DNA of 64,000 bases from Aliiroseovarius sp. Z3 (GTDB lineage Bacteria; Pseudomonadota; Alphaproteobacteria; Rhodobacterales; Rhodobacteraceae). Every line of letters starts with the position of its first letter. The first letter of the stretch is position 1. The notes under the pieces were generated by a model. The model had not been told where the DNA came from and made no database searches. It saw only the letters and a list, made by a program, of their open reading frames with translations. A program made the position numbers and the translations under genes. This document shows, piece after piece, positions 34,219 to 43,063 of the stretch. The stretch spans positions 62,001-126,000 of the forward strand of contig NZ_JAFMZK010000004.1 in assembly GCF_029105185.1 (NCBI RefSeq). The letters are read 5' to 3'.

Positions 34219-35322
34219 CTATTTCGGCAAGACGGGCGCAGATTTACCGAGCTTCAGGTCTGCGTCCGAAAACACCCACGGCCCACGCAGGCCGGGCACA
34301 CCTTCTGGCGCGATCTGCATATCCCGATACTGTATCTGCGGGTTGGCGAAGGTCTGTTCCATTGTGTTGATCGGCCCAGCGGGAACGGTGGCATCCTCCA
34401 ACGCGGTCAGGATATCGGCCATGGTCCAGTTTGAAAGACTTGCTTCGATCTCGGGCGTCAATGCAGTGCGGTTTGCGACGCGATCCTGATTGGTGGCAAA
34501 GCGAGTGTCCCCTGCCAGATCATCCCGCCCAATTACGGAGCAGAAACGTTGGAATTGCCCGTCATTGCCCACGGCCAGAATGATATACCCGTCTTTCACC
34601 GGGCAGACCTGATAAGGCGCGATGTTCGGGTGTTCATTGCCCATGCGCGTCGGGCTGTTACCTGTCGCAAGAAAATTCATCGCTTGGTTGGCCATCATCG
34701 CGGTGGCGCAGTCCAGTAGGCTCATGTCCACATGTTGCCCGCGCCCGGTGCGGTGGCGTTGCTCGACCGCGGCCAGAATGCCAATCGTGCCGTAAAGACC
34801 GGTGACGATATCGGTGATCGCGACGCCGACTTTCTGGGGTTGGCCCGCAGGGTCGCCGGTGACGGACATCAGCCCGGACAACCCTTGCAGAAGAAAGTCA
34901 TATCCAGCGCGCTTTGCCCAAGGCCCATCCTGCCCGAACCCGGTGACGGAGCAATAGATCAGGCGCGGGTTGATGGCAGACAGGCTGTCATAGTCCAGCC
35001 CGTATTTTGCCAGACCGCCCACCTTGAAGTTTTCGATCAGGATGTCGGCATCCTTGATCAGATCGCGCACGGTCTGCTGACCCTCGGGCGTGCGGAAGTC
35101 TGCGGTGACGCAGTCCTTGCCCCGGTTCGCGCAATAGTAATAAGCGGCGGTCTTATCGCCATCCCGTTCAATGAAGGGCGGGCCCCATTTGCGCGTGTCG
35201 TCGCCATCGGGGCTTTCGACCTTCACCACCTCGGCCCCCAGATCGGCCAGCGATTGGCCGATCCACGGCCCTGCCAGAATGCGGGCAAGTTCAACGACTT
35301 TCAGTCCTTCAAGCGGGTGCAT
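34219..35322 (-). CDS. CaiB/BaiF family CoA-transferase (probably glutarate:CoA)
   Basis: A 367-residue family III CoA-transferase: MHPLEGLKVVELARILAGPWIGQSLADLGAEVVKVESP at the N terminus, GDDTRKWGPPF, and LDCATAMMANQAMNF, with NPRLIYCSVTGFGQDGPWAKRAGYDFLLQGLSG, the typical CaiB core containing the catalytic-Asp region. It moves CoA from a donor such as succinyl-CoA to a dicarboxylate. Position next to glutaryl-CoA dehydrogenase and a GabT/DavT-type aminotransferase makes glutarate the best guess (GcdG/SUGCT role). It follows the XRE-cupin gene by 8 nt. Confidence 0.85.
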   Translation of the reverse strand: MHPLEGLKVVELARILAGPWIGQSLADLGAEVVKVESPDGDDTRKWGPPFIERDGDKTAAYYYCANRGKDCVTADFRTPEGQQTVRDLIKDADILIENFKVGGLAKYGLDYDSLSAINPRLIYCSVTGFGQDGPWAKRAGYDFLLQGLSGLMSVTGDPAGQPQKVGVAITDIVTGLYGTIGILAAVEQRHRTGRGQHVDMSLLDCATAMMANQAMNFLATGNSPTRMGNEHPNIAPYQVCPVKDGYIILAVGNDGQFQRFCSVIGRDDLAGDTRFATNQDRVANRTALTPEIEASLSNWTMADILTALEDATVPAGPINTMEQTFANPQIQYRDMQIAPEGVPGLRGPWVFSDADLKLGKSAPVLPK

Positions 35323-35330
35323 GGCGGCTC

Positions 35331-35912
35331 CTAGAGATATGGGGGGGTGCAGGCGGACACGACGCGGGCAGGCCGGTCCGATATGTTGCGAAAGCGATGA
35401 GGCTCGCGCGAGTTGAACAGATAGGCGTCGCCGGCTTTCAGCACGCGGGTGGCGTCGCCCACGGTGATTTCCAACTCGCCTTCGATCACGATGCCGCCTT
35501 CATTGGCCTCGTGTTCGATCATGGTTTCACCCGTGTCCGCGCCGGGTTCATAGAGTTCCTGCAAGACCTGAAGCCCGTGCGCCTTGGCGTCGCCCACCTG
35601 CTTGATGGTGATCATCCGCCGCGCGGCATCGTTGTCCTGATACAGCGCCGATGTCAGGTCGCGCAGTTCGGTCGGGGTAAAGAACACCTGGTGAGTCGCG
35701 GGGGCTTCGGGTTCAAAAAACTCGGACATGGACATGTTCAACCCGCCCAATATCTTGCGCAAAGAGGCGACGGAGGGTGAGGAGTGGTTTCGTTCGATCA
35801 TCGAAATCTGCCCGTGCGGCACATTCGCCGCCTCGGCCAACTGTCTTTGAGATAAGCCAAATTGCTGTCTCAGCGTTTTCAGCCGTGTGCCGACGTCGAA
35901 CTCATCCTGCAT
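35331..35912 (-). CDS. XRE-cupin transcriptional regulator (PuuR-like)
   Basis: A 193-residue regulator: an N-terminal XRE helix-turn-helix (residues 8-62: VGTRLKTLRQQFGLSQRQLAEAANVPHGQISMIERNHSSPSVASLRKILGGLNM) and a C-terminal cupin (about 115-190: EANEGGIVIEGELEITVGDATRVLKAGDAYLFNSREPHRFRNI). AGGAGG five nt before the ATG at 35912 fixes the start. PuuR-type regulators respond to amines or amino acids. It is co-oriented with the CoA-transferase and divergent from the aminotransferase, with a dyad operator between. Confidence 0.9.
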   Translation of the reverse strand: MQDEFDVGTRLKTLRQQFGLSQRQLAEAANVPHGQISMIERNHSSPSVASLRKILGGLNMSMSEFFEPEAPATHQVFFTPTELRDLTSALYQDNDAARRMITIKQVGDAKAHGLQVLQELYEPGADTGETMIEHEANEGGIVIEGELEITVGDATRVLKAGDAYLFNSREPHRFRNISDRPARVVSACTPPYL

Positions 35913-35972
35913 CCCATCCTCCTCCTGCTGCTGCCATCGGGCAGGCTGCGCCGGTTTCCGCTTTCGCAAATC

Positions 35973-36013
35973 TTGCGCAAAATTTTGATAGCATTGCTCA
36001 GAATTTTGCGCAA
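35973..36013. promoter_or_regulatory. Inverted-repeat operator between regulator and aminotransferase genes
   Basis: Two 15-nt arms, TTGCGCAAAATTTTG (35973-35987) and CAGAATTTTGCGCAA (35999-36013), are inverted copies with 14 of 15 positions matching, spaced by 11 nt. Each arm itself holds the palindromes TTGCGCAA and, in the first, AAAATTTT. The position, 37 nt before the aminotransferase start, suits repression by the XRE-cupin protein. Confidence 0.6.
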
Positions 36014-36049
36014 TATGGGGCGGAATCAAATTTCTCGATGGGGGATCGC

Positions 36050-37345
36050 ATGTCGAACACCGAACAATTGAAGGCGCGGCGCGCGGACGCTGTTGCCAAT
36101 GGGGTTGCCACCCGCGGCATCTATGCCGCCCGTGCCGAAAACGCCGAGCTGTGGGACGTGGATGGCAAGCGTTTTATCGACTTTGCCGTCGGGATTGCCG
36201 TGAACAACACCGGCCATCGTCACCCCAAGATTATGGCAGCGGTGGCCCAGCAGGCCGAGGCGTTCACCCATACCTGTTTCCACGTCGCCCCTTATGAGGG
36301 TTATGTGAAGCTGGCCGAGCGTCTGAATGCGGCGACGCCTGGAGATTTTGCCAAGAAAACCATGCTGGTTACAACCGGCGCTGAAGCGGTTGAGAATGCC
36401 GTGAAGATGGCGCGCGCCTTCACCGGTCGCTCTGGTGTCATAGCCTTCACTGGCGCATTTCACGGGCGCACCCTGATGGGGATGGCGCTATGTGGCAAGG
36501 TGACGCCCTACAAGAAAGCCTTCGGTGCCATGCCGCCCGAAGTCGTGCACGTGCCCTTCCCGAACGCGTTTCACGGCGTGACTGTCGAGCAATCCCTGTC
36601 GGTGCTGGACAACATGTTCAAAAGCTCGATCGACCCCGAGCGGGTTGCCGCGATGATCATCGAGCCGGTGCAAGGGGAAGGGGGCTTCAACATTGCGCCG
36701 CCCGAGTTCCTGCGCGCCTTGCGAAAGATTTGCGACGAGCATGGCATTGTTCTGATTGCCGATGAAGTGCAGGCTGGTATGGCCCGAACCGGCAAGATGT
36801 TCGCCTTTGAGCATTCGGGCGTGGCAGCCGATCTTGTGACCATGGCCAAGGGGCTGGCAGGGGGCTTTCCGCTGTCGGCTGTGACGGGCCGTGCCGAGGT
36901 GGTGGATGCCGCCCCGGTGGGCGGGATCGGTGGCACTTATGCGGGCAACCCGTTGGCGGTTGCGGCCTCGCACGCTGTGCTGGATGTGATCGACGAGGAA
37001 AACCTGTGCACCCGTGCGACCGAGATTGGCGACAGGATCACTGCACGTCTGACCGACATCGCCGCCCGTCAGGGGATGGAAGCCATCGGTGATGTGCGCG
37101 GATTGGGCGCGATGGTCGCCTTTGAACTGGTCACAGATCGCGACACGAACGCGCCCGACACCGCGCTGACGCAAGCCATCGTGGCCGAGGCCGAAGCGCG
37201 TGGACTGATCATTCTGCCCTGCGGTACGCGCGCCAATGCCGTGCGACTGCTACCCCCGTTGACAGTTCCGATGGATCAGTTGGACGAAGCCCTCGATATT
37301 CTGGAGGCTTCCATCGAAGCCGCCATCAACGCGAAAGGAGCCTGA
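36050..37345 (+). CDS. gabT: 4-aminobutyrate/5-aminovalerate aminotransferase
   Basis: A 431-residue class III aminotransferase. Landmarks: IDFAVGIAVNNTGHRHPKI, TTGAEAVENAVKMARAFTGRSGVIAFTGAFHGRTLMGMAL, VLIADEVQAGMARTGKMFAFEHSGV and the PLP-Lys segment VTMAKGLAGGFPLSAV. This is the GabT/DavT pattern, moving the terminal amino group of GABA or 5-aminovalerate to 2-oxoglutarate. The glutaryl-CoA dehydrogenase gene 3 nt downstream favours 5-aminovalerate. The ATG at 36050 follows GGGGG; a longer frame upstream runs back through the regulator and is not used. Confidence 0.9.
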   Translation: MSNTEQLKARRADAVANGVATRGIYAARAENAELWDVDGKRFIDFAVGIAVNNTGHRHPKIMAAVAQQAEAFTHTCFHVAPYEGYVKLAERLNAATPGDFAKKTMLVTTGAEAVENAVKMARAFTGRSGVIAFTGAFHGRTLMGMALCGKVTPYKKAFGAMPPEVVHVPFPNAFHGVTVEQSLSVLDNMFKSSIDPERVAAMIIEPVQGEGGFNIAPPEFLRALRKICDEHGIVLIADEVQAGMARTGKMFAFEHSGVAADLVTMAKGLAGGFPLSAVTGRAEVVDAAPVGGIGGTYAGNPLAVAASHAVLDVIDEENLCTRATEIGDRITARLTDIAARQGMEAIGDVRGLGAMVAFELVTDRDTNAPDTALTQAIVAEAEARGLIILPCGTRANAVRLLPPLTVPMDQLDEALDILEASIEAAINAKGA

Positions 37346-37348
37346 GAT

Positions 37349-38560
37349 ATGGCCCATCTTGCCCCTCAATCCCGCCCCGAACTGTCCAGCTTCAACTGGG
37401 AAGACCCCTTTCTGCTGGAAGACCAGTTGAATGAAGATGAGCGCATGGTGCGCGATGCGGCGAAAGCCTATTGCGCCGAGAAACTGGCCCCGCGCGTGAC
37501 CGAGGCCTATGCCACCGAAACCACCGACCCGGAGATTTTCGCAGAAATGGGCGAGATGGGCCTTCTGGGCACCACCATCCCCGAGGAATATGGCGGCATC
37601 GGCGCAGGCTATGTGACCTATGGTCTGGTCGCCCGCGAAGTCGAAGGCATCGACAGCGGCTATCGTTCGATGATGTCGGTGCAGTCGTCGCTGGTGATGT
37701 ACCCGATCTATGCCTATGGCTCGGAAGAACAGCGCAAGAAGTACCTGCCCAAGCTGGCCTCGGGCGAGTGGATCGGCTGTTTTGGTCTGACCGAACCTGA
37801 TGCGGGCTCGGACCCCGGTAGCATGAAAACCATGGCCAAGAAGGTCGATGGGGGCTATGTGCTGAATGGCTCGAAAATGTGGATCTCGAACGCGCCGATT
37901 GCGGATGTGTTTGTGGTCTGGGCCAAGTCGGACGCCCATGACGGTAAAATCCGTGGCTTCGTACTGGACAAGGGCATGAAAGGCCTGTCCGCGCCGAAAA
38001 TCGAAAACAAACTCAGCCTGCGCGCATCCATTACGGGCGAGATCGTGTTGGACGGTGTGGAAGTGTCGGAAGATGCGCTGCTGCCCAATGTCGAAGGCCT
38101 GAAAGGTCCGTTCGGCTGTCTGAACCGTGCCCGTTATGGCATCGCATGGGGCGCCATGGGCGCGGCCGAAAGCTGCTGGCACGCCGCGCGTCAATACGGT
38201 CTGGACCGCAAACAGTTCGGCAAGCCTTTGGCGCAAACGCAGCTGTTCCAACTGAAGCTCGCCAATATGCAGACCGAGATCGCGCTGGGCCTGCAAGCCG
38301 CCTTGCGCGTCGGTCGCCTGATGGACGAAGCCAAAGCCGCGCCCGAGATGGTTTCGATCATCAAGCGCAACAACTGTGGCAAGGCGCTGGACATCGCCCG
38401 CCACGCCCGTGACATGCATGGCGGCAACGGTATCTCGCTGGAATTCAACGTGATCCGCCATATGGTGAACCTTGAGACGGTGAACACCTATGAAGGCACC
38501 CATGACGTCCACGCCCTGATCCTGGGCCGGGCGCAAACCGGGCTGCAGGCGTTTTTCTAA
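37349..38560 (+). CDS. gcdH: Glutaryl-CoA dehydrogenase
   Basis: A 403-residue acyl-CoA dehydrogenase with the GcdH start [31 protein letters not shown]/substrate loop [16 protein letters not shown], and the catalytic-Glu region [21 protein letters not shown] close to the C terminus. It oxidises and decarboxylates glutaryl-CoA to crotonyl-CoA, passing electrons to ETF. Directly follows the aminotransferase gene; together with the CaiB-type CoA-transferase this completes 5-aminovalerate/glutarate breakdown except for the semialdehyde dehydrogenase, which is not here. Confidence 0.92.
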   Translation: MAHLAPQSRPELSSFNWEDPFLLEDQLNEDERMVRDAAKAYCAEKLAPRVTEAYATETTDPEIFAEMGEMGLLGTTIPEEYGGIGAGYVTYGLVAREVEGIDSGYRSMMSVQSSLVMYPIYAYGSEEQRKKYLPKLASGEWIGCFGLTEPDAGSDPGSMKTMAKKVDGGYVLNGSKMWISNAPIADVFVVWAKSDAHDGKIRGFVLDKGMKGLSAPKIENKLSLRASITGEIVLDGVEVSEDALLPNVEGLKGPFGCLNRARYGIAWGAMGAAESCWHAARQYGLDRKQFGKPLAQTQLFQLKLANMQTEIALGLQAALRVGRLMDEAKAAPEMVSIIKRNNCGKALDIARHARDMHGGNGISLEFNVIRHMVNLETVNTYEGTHDVHALILGRAQTGLQAFF

Positions 38561-38578
38561 GTCACCTAAACGAATGCG

Positions 38579-38602
38579 AAAGGGCGCCGGACGGCGCCCT
38601 TT
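38579..38602 (+). terminator. Rho-independent terminator after gcdH
   Basis: A stem AAAGGGCGCC / GGCGCCCTTT with a 4-nt loop follows gcdH by 18 nt. The A and T edges make it usable in both directions, so it may also end the reading of the znuA remnant. Confidence 0.75.
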
Positions 38603-38613
38603 GTGTTTGGTGA

Positions 38614-38841
38614 TCAGCTATCCGTTCCGTTCAGGCAATCTGACAATGCATCGGCCTGCTGGCGCAGCAGTTGAAGATAGAGCTTGGGCTTGGGCGTCAG
38701 GTTGGTTCCGATAGGGTCCAGAATGCCGAACCCGTCCTCGGTTCCCTTCACCAGGTCACGCATCATATCCTCACCTTTAGTTGCGTCCGCGAATGCGCAA
38801 TGGACTTTGCCGCAGGAGAGAAGTTCGCTGATTTCGGTCAA
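38614..38841 (-). pseudogene. znuA remnant (zinc ABC binding protein, C-terminal quarter)
   Basis: About 75 codons reading ISELLSCGKVHCAFADATK, LDPIGTNLTPKPKLYLQLL and ALSDCLNG, which match the last quarter of ZnuA (the region with FAEPQF-like, LDPLG and YxxLLRxLAxxLxxCL features). The signal peptide and the metal-binding His residues are all missing; there is no ribosome site. The piece is divergent from znuC/znuB scraps just to the right, as in intact Rhodobacterales znu loci, so this is a deletion remnant. Confidence 0.65.
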
Positions 38842-38862
38842 ACGAGCGGCCGAGGGCGGCGC

Positions 38863-39184
38863 GCTGGTTCTTTACCATGCGGATTTCTTCAATGATCGGG
38901 GCGAGATCGTGGCCATCGTCGGTCCCAACCGGTCAGGAAAGTCCACATTGCTGTGTGCACTTCTGATCGCCGCGATGTTGATCATTCCAGCCGCGGCTGC
39001 ACGTCTGGCGTCGGCAAGCCCGGTTGCCATGGCAGTGACGGCGGTGGTGATTGGCTGGATTGCCAGTCTGGCTGGACTTTGGGGATCGTTGCGGTATGAC
39101 ACCCCGGCGGGGCCATCAATCATCGTGGCGGCTGCGTTGATTTACCTGGTGTTGACGGGGTGCAGCACTCTGCGAAACACCTGA
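38863..39184 (+). pseudogene. znuC'-znuB' deletion fusion remnant
   Basis: One frame joins two unrelated pieces of a zinc ABC importer. The first reads GEIVAIVGPNRSGKSTLL (38900-38953), the Walker A part of the ATPase ZnuC with Gly replaced by Arg in PNGSGKS. The second (from 38954) reads ALLIAAMLIIPAAAARLAS and LWGSLRYDTPAGPSIIVAAAL, the last two helices of the permease ZnuB. About 200 codons of znuC and 170 of znuB are gone at the joint. With the divergent znuA scrap it marks a collapsed znuA-znuCB locus. Confidence 0.7.
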
Positions 39185-39203
39185 CCTGGCTGAAGGAGCT
39201 TGC

Positions 39204-40076
39204 ATGTCCGCCCTTGATCGCGCCACCCAAATCGCTCGGTCGGCCAAAGCCCGCGTCATTCTGCCCGAACGCGACGACCCGCGCATTGCTGTCGCTTCTG
39301 ACCGATTGCAGAGCGAAGGGCTGGCCGTGCCCGTGCCCTTGTCCGAACTCGGCGGTCATCATGTAGACGCGTTGATGAAAGCACGACCGATGCGCGACAG
39401 CATTGCAACCCGGATGCTGGAGCGCCCTTTGATGCGGGCCGCGGCCATGGTGGCAACCGGAGAGGCTGACATTCTGGTCGCAGGCGCCATCGCCCCATCG
39501 CGCCGCGTGATCGAAGCGGCGTCGATGGTGATCGGGTTGGATAAGGGCGCCACCACGCCGTCCAGTTTCTTTCTGATGGTCATGCCCGATGGGCGTGAGT
39601 TGATTTTCGCCGATTGCGCGGTCAACGTGGACCCGGACCCCGCGCAGTTGGCGGATATTGCGCAGGTGTCATTGATCTCGGCCCAACGGCTTCTGGGCAA
39701 TGCAAGCGTTGCGATGCTGTCCTATTCGACTGGTCAATCCGGCAGCGGTGCTTCGGTCGACAAGGTTGCGCAAGCGGCGCAACGATCGGGGTTTCCCGGC
39801 CCCGTTCAAGGCGATGCGGCGCTGAATCGCGCTGTGGCTGCGCAGAAGGGAAGCACCGGAGAGGGGGATGCCAACGTGTTGATCTTTCCCAATCTGGATG
39901 CGGGCAACATAGCTTACAAGCTGATGGTTGAACTGGCAGGCGCGTGCGCTTTCGGGCCGATCCTGCAAGGGTTCAAGCGCCCGGTCTGCGATCTGTCACG
40001 CGGGGCGACGGTTGATGACATCGTCGCCAGCACCGTTTTGGCGATCGCTGCGGATCAGATCGCACAGGCGGATTAG
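39204..40076 (+). CDS. Phosphate acyltransferase (Pta/Ptb family), short paralogue
   Basis: A 290-residue phosphate acetyl/butyryl-transferase. It has RVILPERDDPRIAVASDRL at the N terminus, ADILVAGAIAPSRRVIEAA, and the C-terminal core DANVLIFPNLDAGNIAYKLMVELAGACAFGPILQGFKRPVCDLSRGAT. AAGGAG precedes the ATG. It is about 45 residues shorter than the oppositely oriented pta, mainly in the first domain, and shares its core. The genes overlap tail to tail by 4 nt (TTAG). Whether it is an active enzyme or a regulatory paralogue is open. Confidence 0.82.
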   Translation: MSALDRATQIARSAKARVILPERDDPRIAVASDRLQSEGLAVPVPLSELGGHHVDALMKARPMRDSIATRMLERPLMRAAAMVATGEADILVAGAIAPSRRVIEAASMVIGLDKGATTPSSFFLMVMPDGRELIFADCAVNVDPDPAQLADIAQVSLISAQRLLGNASVAMLSYSTGQSGSGASVDKVAQAAQRSGFPGPVQGDAALNRAVAAQKGSTGEGDANVLIFPNLDAGNIAYKLMVELAGACAFGPILQGFKRPVCDLSRGATVDDIVASTVLAIAADQIAQAD

Positions 40077-41077
40077 GTCGTCGCGCTGGCCTGGGCGGCG
40101 GTGACGGCGATCATGTGCAGAATATCCTCGGATGTGCAGCCGCGCGACAGGTCATTGGCGGGTTTGGACAATCCTTGAAGGATCGGGCCAATCGCGGTTG
40201 CACTCCCAACACGCTGGGCGATCTTGTAGGCGATGTTGCCGCTTTCCAGGTTTGGAAAAATGAACACATTGGCGGCCCCTTCCAGCGGACTGTCTTCGGC
40301 CTTTCGGGCCGCCACATCCGGTACGAAAGCGGCGTCAAACTGCAATTCTCCGTCGATCAGCAGGTCTGGGGCGTGATCCTTGGCAATGCCAGTGGCGGTG
40401 ACCACCTTCGACACCGAATGATGGTCCGCGCTCCCCCGTGTCGAAAAGGACAGCATTGCAACGCGGGGCACCTCTCCCGTCAGTGTTTTGAAAGAGTCTG
40501 CCGATGACAGTGCGATCTTCGCCATTTCTTCGGCTGTTGGGTCCACGACCAAACCGCTATCGGCAAAGATCATCGCGCCTTTACGGGCATGATGCGCTTC
40601 ACAAAACAGCATCAGGAAGAAGCTGGACACAAGCGTGTTGCCCGGCTTCGTGCCAATGATCTGGATGGCGGTGCGCACAATCTCGGCGGTGGTGGCCACC
40701 GCGCCGCCCACCGTGCCATCTGCGTGCCCGGCCTTTACCATCAGGGCGGCAAAGGCATGTGGGTTCAATACCGCAGTCTCAGCATCGGCACGGGTAACCC
40801 CTTTGTGCCGGCGCAGGTCGTGGTAAAGGGCGGTCAGTTCGGGCAGGTGGGTGGACGTGGCCGGATCGTGGAGCGTGATTCCGTCAACGATATTCAAGCC
40901 GAGGGCTCTGAATTTATCTTCGATTTCGCCCGGATTTCCGACCAAACCGATCTGTGCAATCCCCTGCGCGGCTGCGTCATGGGCCGCTTGCACCACACGT
41001 AACGCGGTGCCTTCAGACAGCATGATCCTGTGACGAGACCGTGCGGCATTGCGCAGGAGTGTTTCCAGCGGCTTCAT
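40073..41077 (-). CDS. pta: Phosphate acetyltransferase (taurine pathway)
   Basis: A 334-residue phosphotransacetylase: RHRIMLSEGTALRVVQAAHDAA, VTRADAETAVLNPHAFAALMVKAGHADGTVGGA, SSFFLMLFCEAHHARKGAMIFADSGLVVDPTAEEMA and NVFIFPNLESGNIAYKIAQRVG, all standard for the bacterial enzyme. It converts the acetyl phosphate released by Xsc to acetyl-CoA. It follows xsc by about 107 nt on the same strand, the usual xsc-pta order. The ATG at 41077 is used; a GTG 9 nt upstream is an alternative. Confidence 0.9.
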   Translation of the reverse strand: MKPLETLLRNAARSRHRIMLSEGTALRVVQAAHDAAAQGIAQIGLVGNPGEIEDKFRALGLNIVDGITLHDPATSTHLPELTALYHDLRRHKGVTRADAETAVLNPHAFAALMVKAGHADGTVGGAVATTAEIVRTAIQIIGTKPGNTLVSSFFLMLFCEAHHARKGAMIFADSGLVVDPTAEEMAKIALSSADSFKTLTGEVPRVAMLSFSTRGSADHHSVSKVVTATGIAKDHAPDLLIDGELQFDAAFVPDVAARKAEDSPLEGAANVFIFPNLESGNIAYKIAQRVGSATAIGPILQGLSKPANDLSRGCTSEDILHMIAVTAAQASATT

Positions 41078-41184
41078 TGAGGACACGCCTTCTGTTCAGG
41101 ACCGGTTCACAGGTGTCGGTTTTCGTCCCGCCACCGTTGCGCCGGTCAGATTGGCCGGGCGTCAACACAACGCCGGCCCTGTCT

Positions 41185-42957
41185 TCAGACCTTCTGCGGT
41201 CGCATGTCGTCCTTGCTGATCCCGGCGACAACAACCGGTTTTTTCATCGCATCGCGGCGGAACGGTTCGCCAAGTTCCTGATTGATCATTGCTTCGATGA
41301 TCGTGGTCTTGCCGTCCTTCTGATCCTTGATCGCCTGATCCAGTGCAGCGGTCAATTCGTCCATTGTGCGGGCAACGACGCCTTGCAGTCCGCAGGCCTT
41401 TGCGATGCCAGCATAGCTGACCTGAGTGTCTAGTTCGGTACCGACGAAGTTATCGTCATACCACAGGGTCGAGTTTCGCTTCTCGGCCCCCCACTGGTAG
41501 TTGCGGAACACGATCTGCGTTACAGCGGGCCATTCCTCGCGACCAATTGCGGTCAACTCCGTGACGGCGATGCCGAACGCACCGTCGCCCGAGAAACCAA
41601 CGACCGGCGTGTCTGGGCAACCGATCTTGGCACCGACAACAGCAGGCAGGCCATAACCGCAGGGACCAAAAAGACCGGGTGCCAGATATTTCCGGCCAGC
41701 CTCGAATGTTGGATAGGCGTTGCCGATGGCGCAGTTGTTGCCAATGTCGGATGAAATGATCGCCTCTTTCGGCAATGCAGCCTGAATGGCGCGCCATGCC
41801 ATGCGGGGGCTCATCCAATCCGGTTTTGCGCCGCGGGCACGTTCGTTCCATGTGGTGCCGGGATCATCTTCTTCGTGATCCATGGATGACAATTGCTGTG
41901 CCCATGCCGATTTGGTCTGCGCGATCACTGATCTCCGCTCTTCCCGCCCGTCATCGCCCGCGTCTGCGGTCAGTTTGTGCAGCAGAGTCGAGGCGACCTT
42001 CTTAGCATCGCCGACGATACCGACACTGATCTTCTTGGTCAGGCCGATGCGGTCGGGGTTAATGTCCACCTGAATGATCTTGGCGTCTTTGGGCCAATAA
42101 TCCAGCCCGTAACCCGGCAAGGTCGAAAAGGGGTTCAGTCGGGTGCCAAGTGCCAGAACCACGTCTGCTTTCTGGATCAGCTCCATCCCCGCCTTGTTGC
42201 CGTTGTAACCCAACGGACCGGCGAAAAGGGGGTGGCTACCGGGGAAGGCATCATTGTGTTGATACCCTACGCAAACCGGGGCATCGAGCCGTTCGGCCAA
42301 TTCCATGGATTCGGCAATCGCGCCACCCAGCACCACGCCCGCACCGTTCAGGATAACCGGAAATTTGGCGTTGGACAGAAGGTCAGCCGCCTCTGACAGT
42401 GCCTGTTCGCCGCCAGCAGGGCGTTCGAATTCTGTTATAGCGGGCAGGTCGATGTCGATCACCTGTGTCCAGTAATCACGAGGCATGTTGATCTGTGCAG
42501 GGGCACTGGCGCGCTTTGCATTTATGATGACGCGGTTCAGCACTTCGGCGACGCGTGAAGGGTCGCGGACTTCTTCCTGATAGGCCACGCAATCGGCGAA
42601 CATGTTCATCTGCTCGATTTCCTGGAACCCGCCCTGACCAATGGTCTTGTTGGCTGCCTGAGGCGTTACCAGCAACAGGGGTGTGTGGTTCCAATAGGCG
42701 GTTTTCACGGCTGTTACGAAATTCGCGATACCGGGGCCGTTCTGAGCGATCATCATGCTCATCTTGCCCGTGGCGCGGGTGTAGCCATCGGCCATCATGC
42801 CGCCAGACCCTTCATGGGCGCAGTCCCAGAAAGTGATGCCAGCGGCTGGGAAATTGTCGGAAATCGGCATGAAGGCCGAGCCGATAATGCCAAACGCGTG
42901 CTCGATTCCGTGCAGCTGCAGCGTTTTTACAAAGGCTTCTTCCGTGGTCATCTTCAT
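41185..42957 (-). CDS. xsc: Sulfoacetaldehyde acetyltransferase
   Basis: A 590-residue thiamine-diphosphate enzyme that converts sulfoacetaldehyde and phosphate to acetyl phosphate and sulfite. It starts MKMTTEEAFVKTLQLHGIEHAFGIIGSAFMPISD and continues with the TPP-binding catalytic-Glu region CAHEGSGGMMADGYTRATGK, IGQGGFQEIEQMNMF and the C-terminal GDGAFGIAVTELTAIGREEWP (metal/diphosphate site). The ATG at 42957 has GGGAG upstream and gives the family length. It lies between tauR and pta, all on the minus strand. Confidence 0.95.
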   Translation of the reverse strand: MKMTTEEAFVKTLQLHGIEHAFGIIGSAFMPISDNFPAAGITFWDCAHEGSGGMMADGYTRATGKMSMMIAQNGPGIANFVTAVKTAYWNHTPLLLVTPQAANKTIGQGGFQEIEQMNMFADCVAYQEEVRDPSRVAEVLNRVIINAKRASAPAQINMPRDYWTQVIDIDLPAITEFERPAGGEQALSEAADLLSNAKFPVILNGAGVVLGGAIAESMELAERLDAPVCVGYQHNDAFPGSHPLFAGPLGYNGNKAGMELIQKADVVLALGTRLNPFSTLPGYGLDYWPKDAKIIQVDINPDRIGLTKKISVGIVGDAKKVASTLLHKLTADAGDDGREERRSVIAQTKSAWAQQLSSMDHEEDDPGTTWNERARGAKPDWMSPRMAWRAIQAALPKEAIISSDIGNNCAIGNAYPTFEAGRKYLAPGLFGPCGYGLPAVVGAKIGCPDTPVVGFSGDGAFGIAVTELTAIGREEWPAVTQIVFRNYQWGAEKRNSTLWYDDNFVGTELDTQVSYAGIAKACGLQGVVARTMDELTAALDQAIKDQKDGKTTIIEAMINQELGEPFRRDAMKKPVVVAGISKDDMRPQKV

Positions 42958-43063
42958 CTGGTACTCTCCCTTGGAAATAACACGTGTCGCCGGGTTGGAC
43001 GGCGTGTCTTTGAGAATAGTGTTAGGCAGCGGAAGAGGGAGACTATAGGGCCAGTTGACTAAG

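Noticed and set aside
37250-38536. 428-codon open frame antisense to glutaryl-CoA dehydrogenase
   Set aside because: Rich in His/Gln/Arg as expected for an antisense shadow; the sense gene has clear family motifs.
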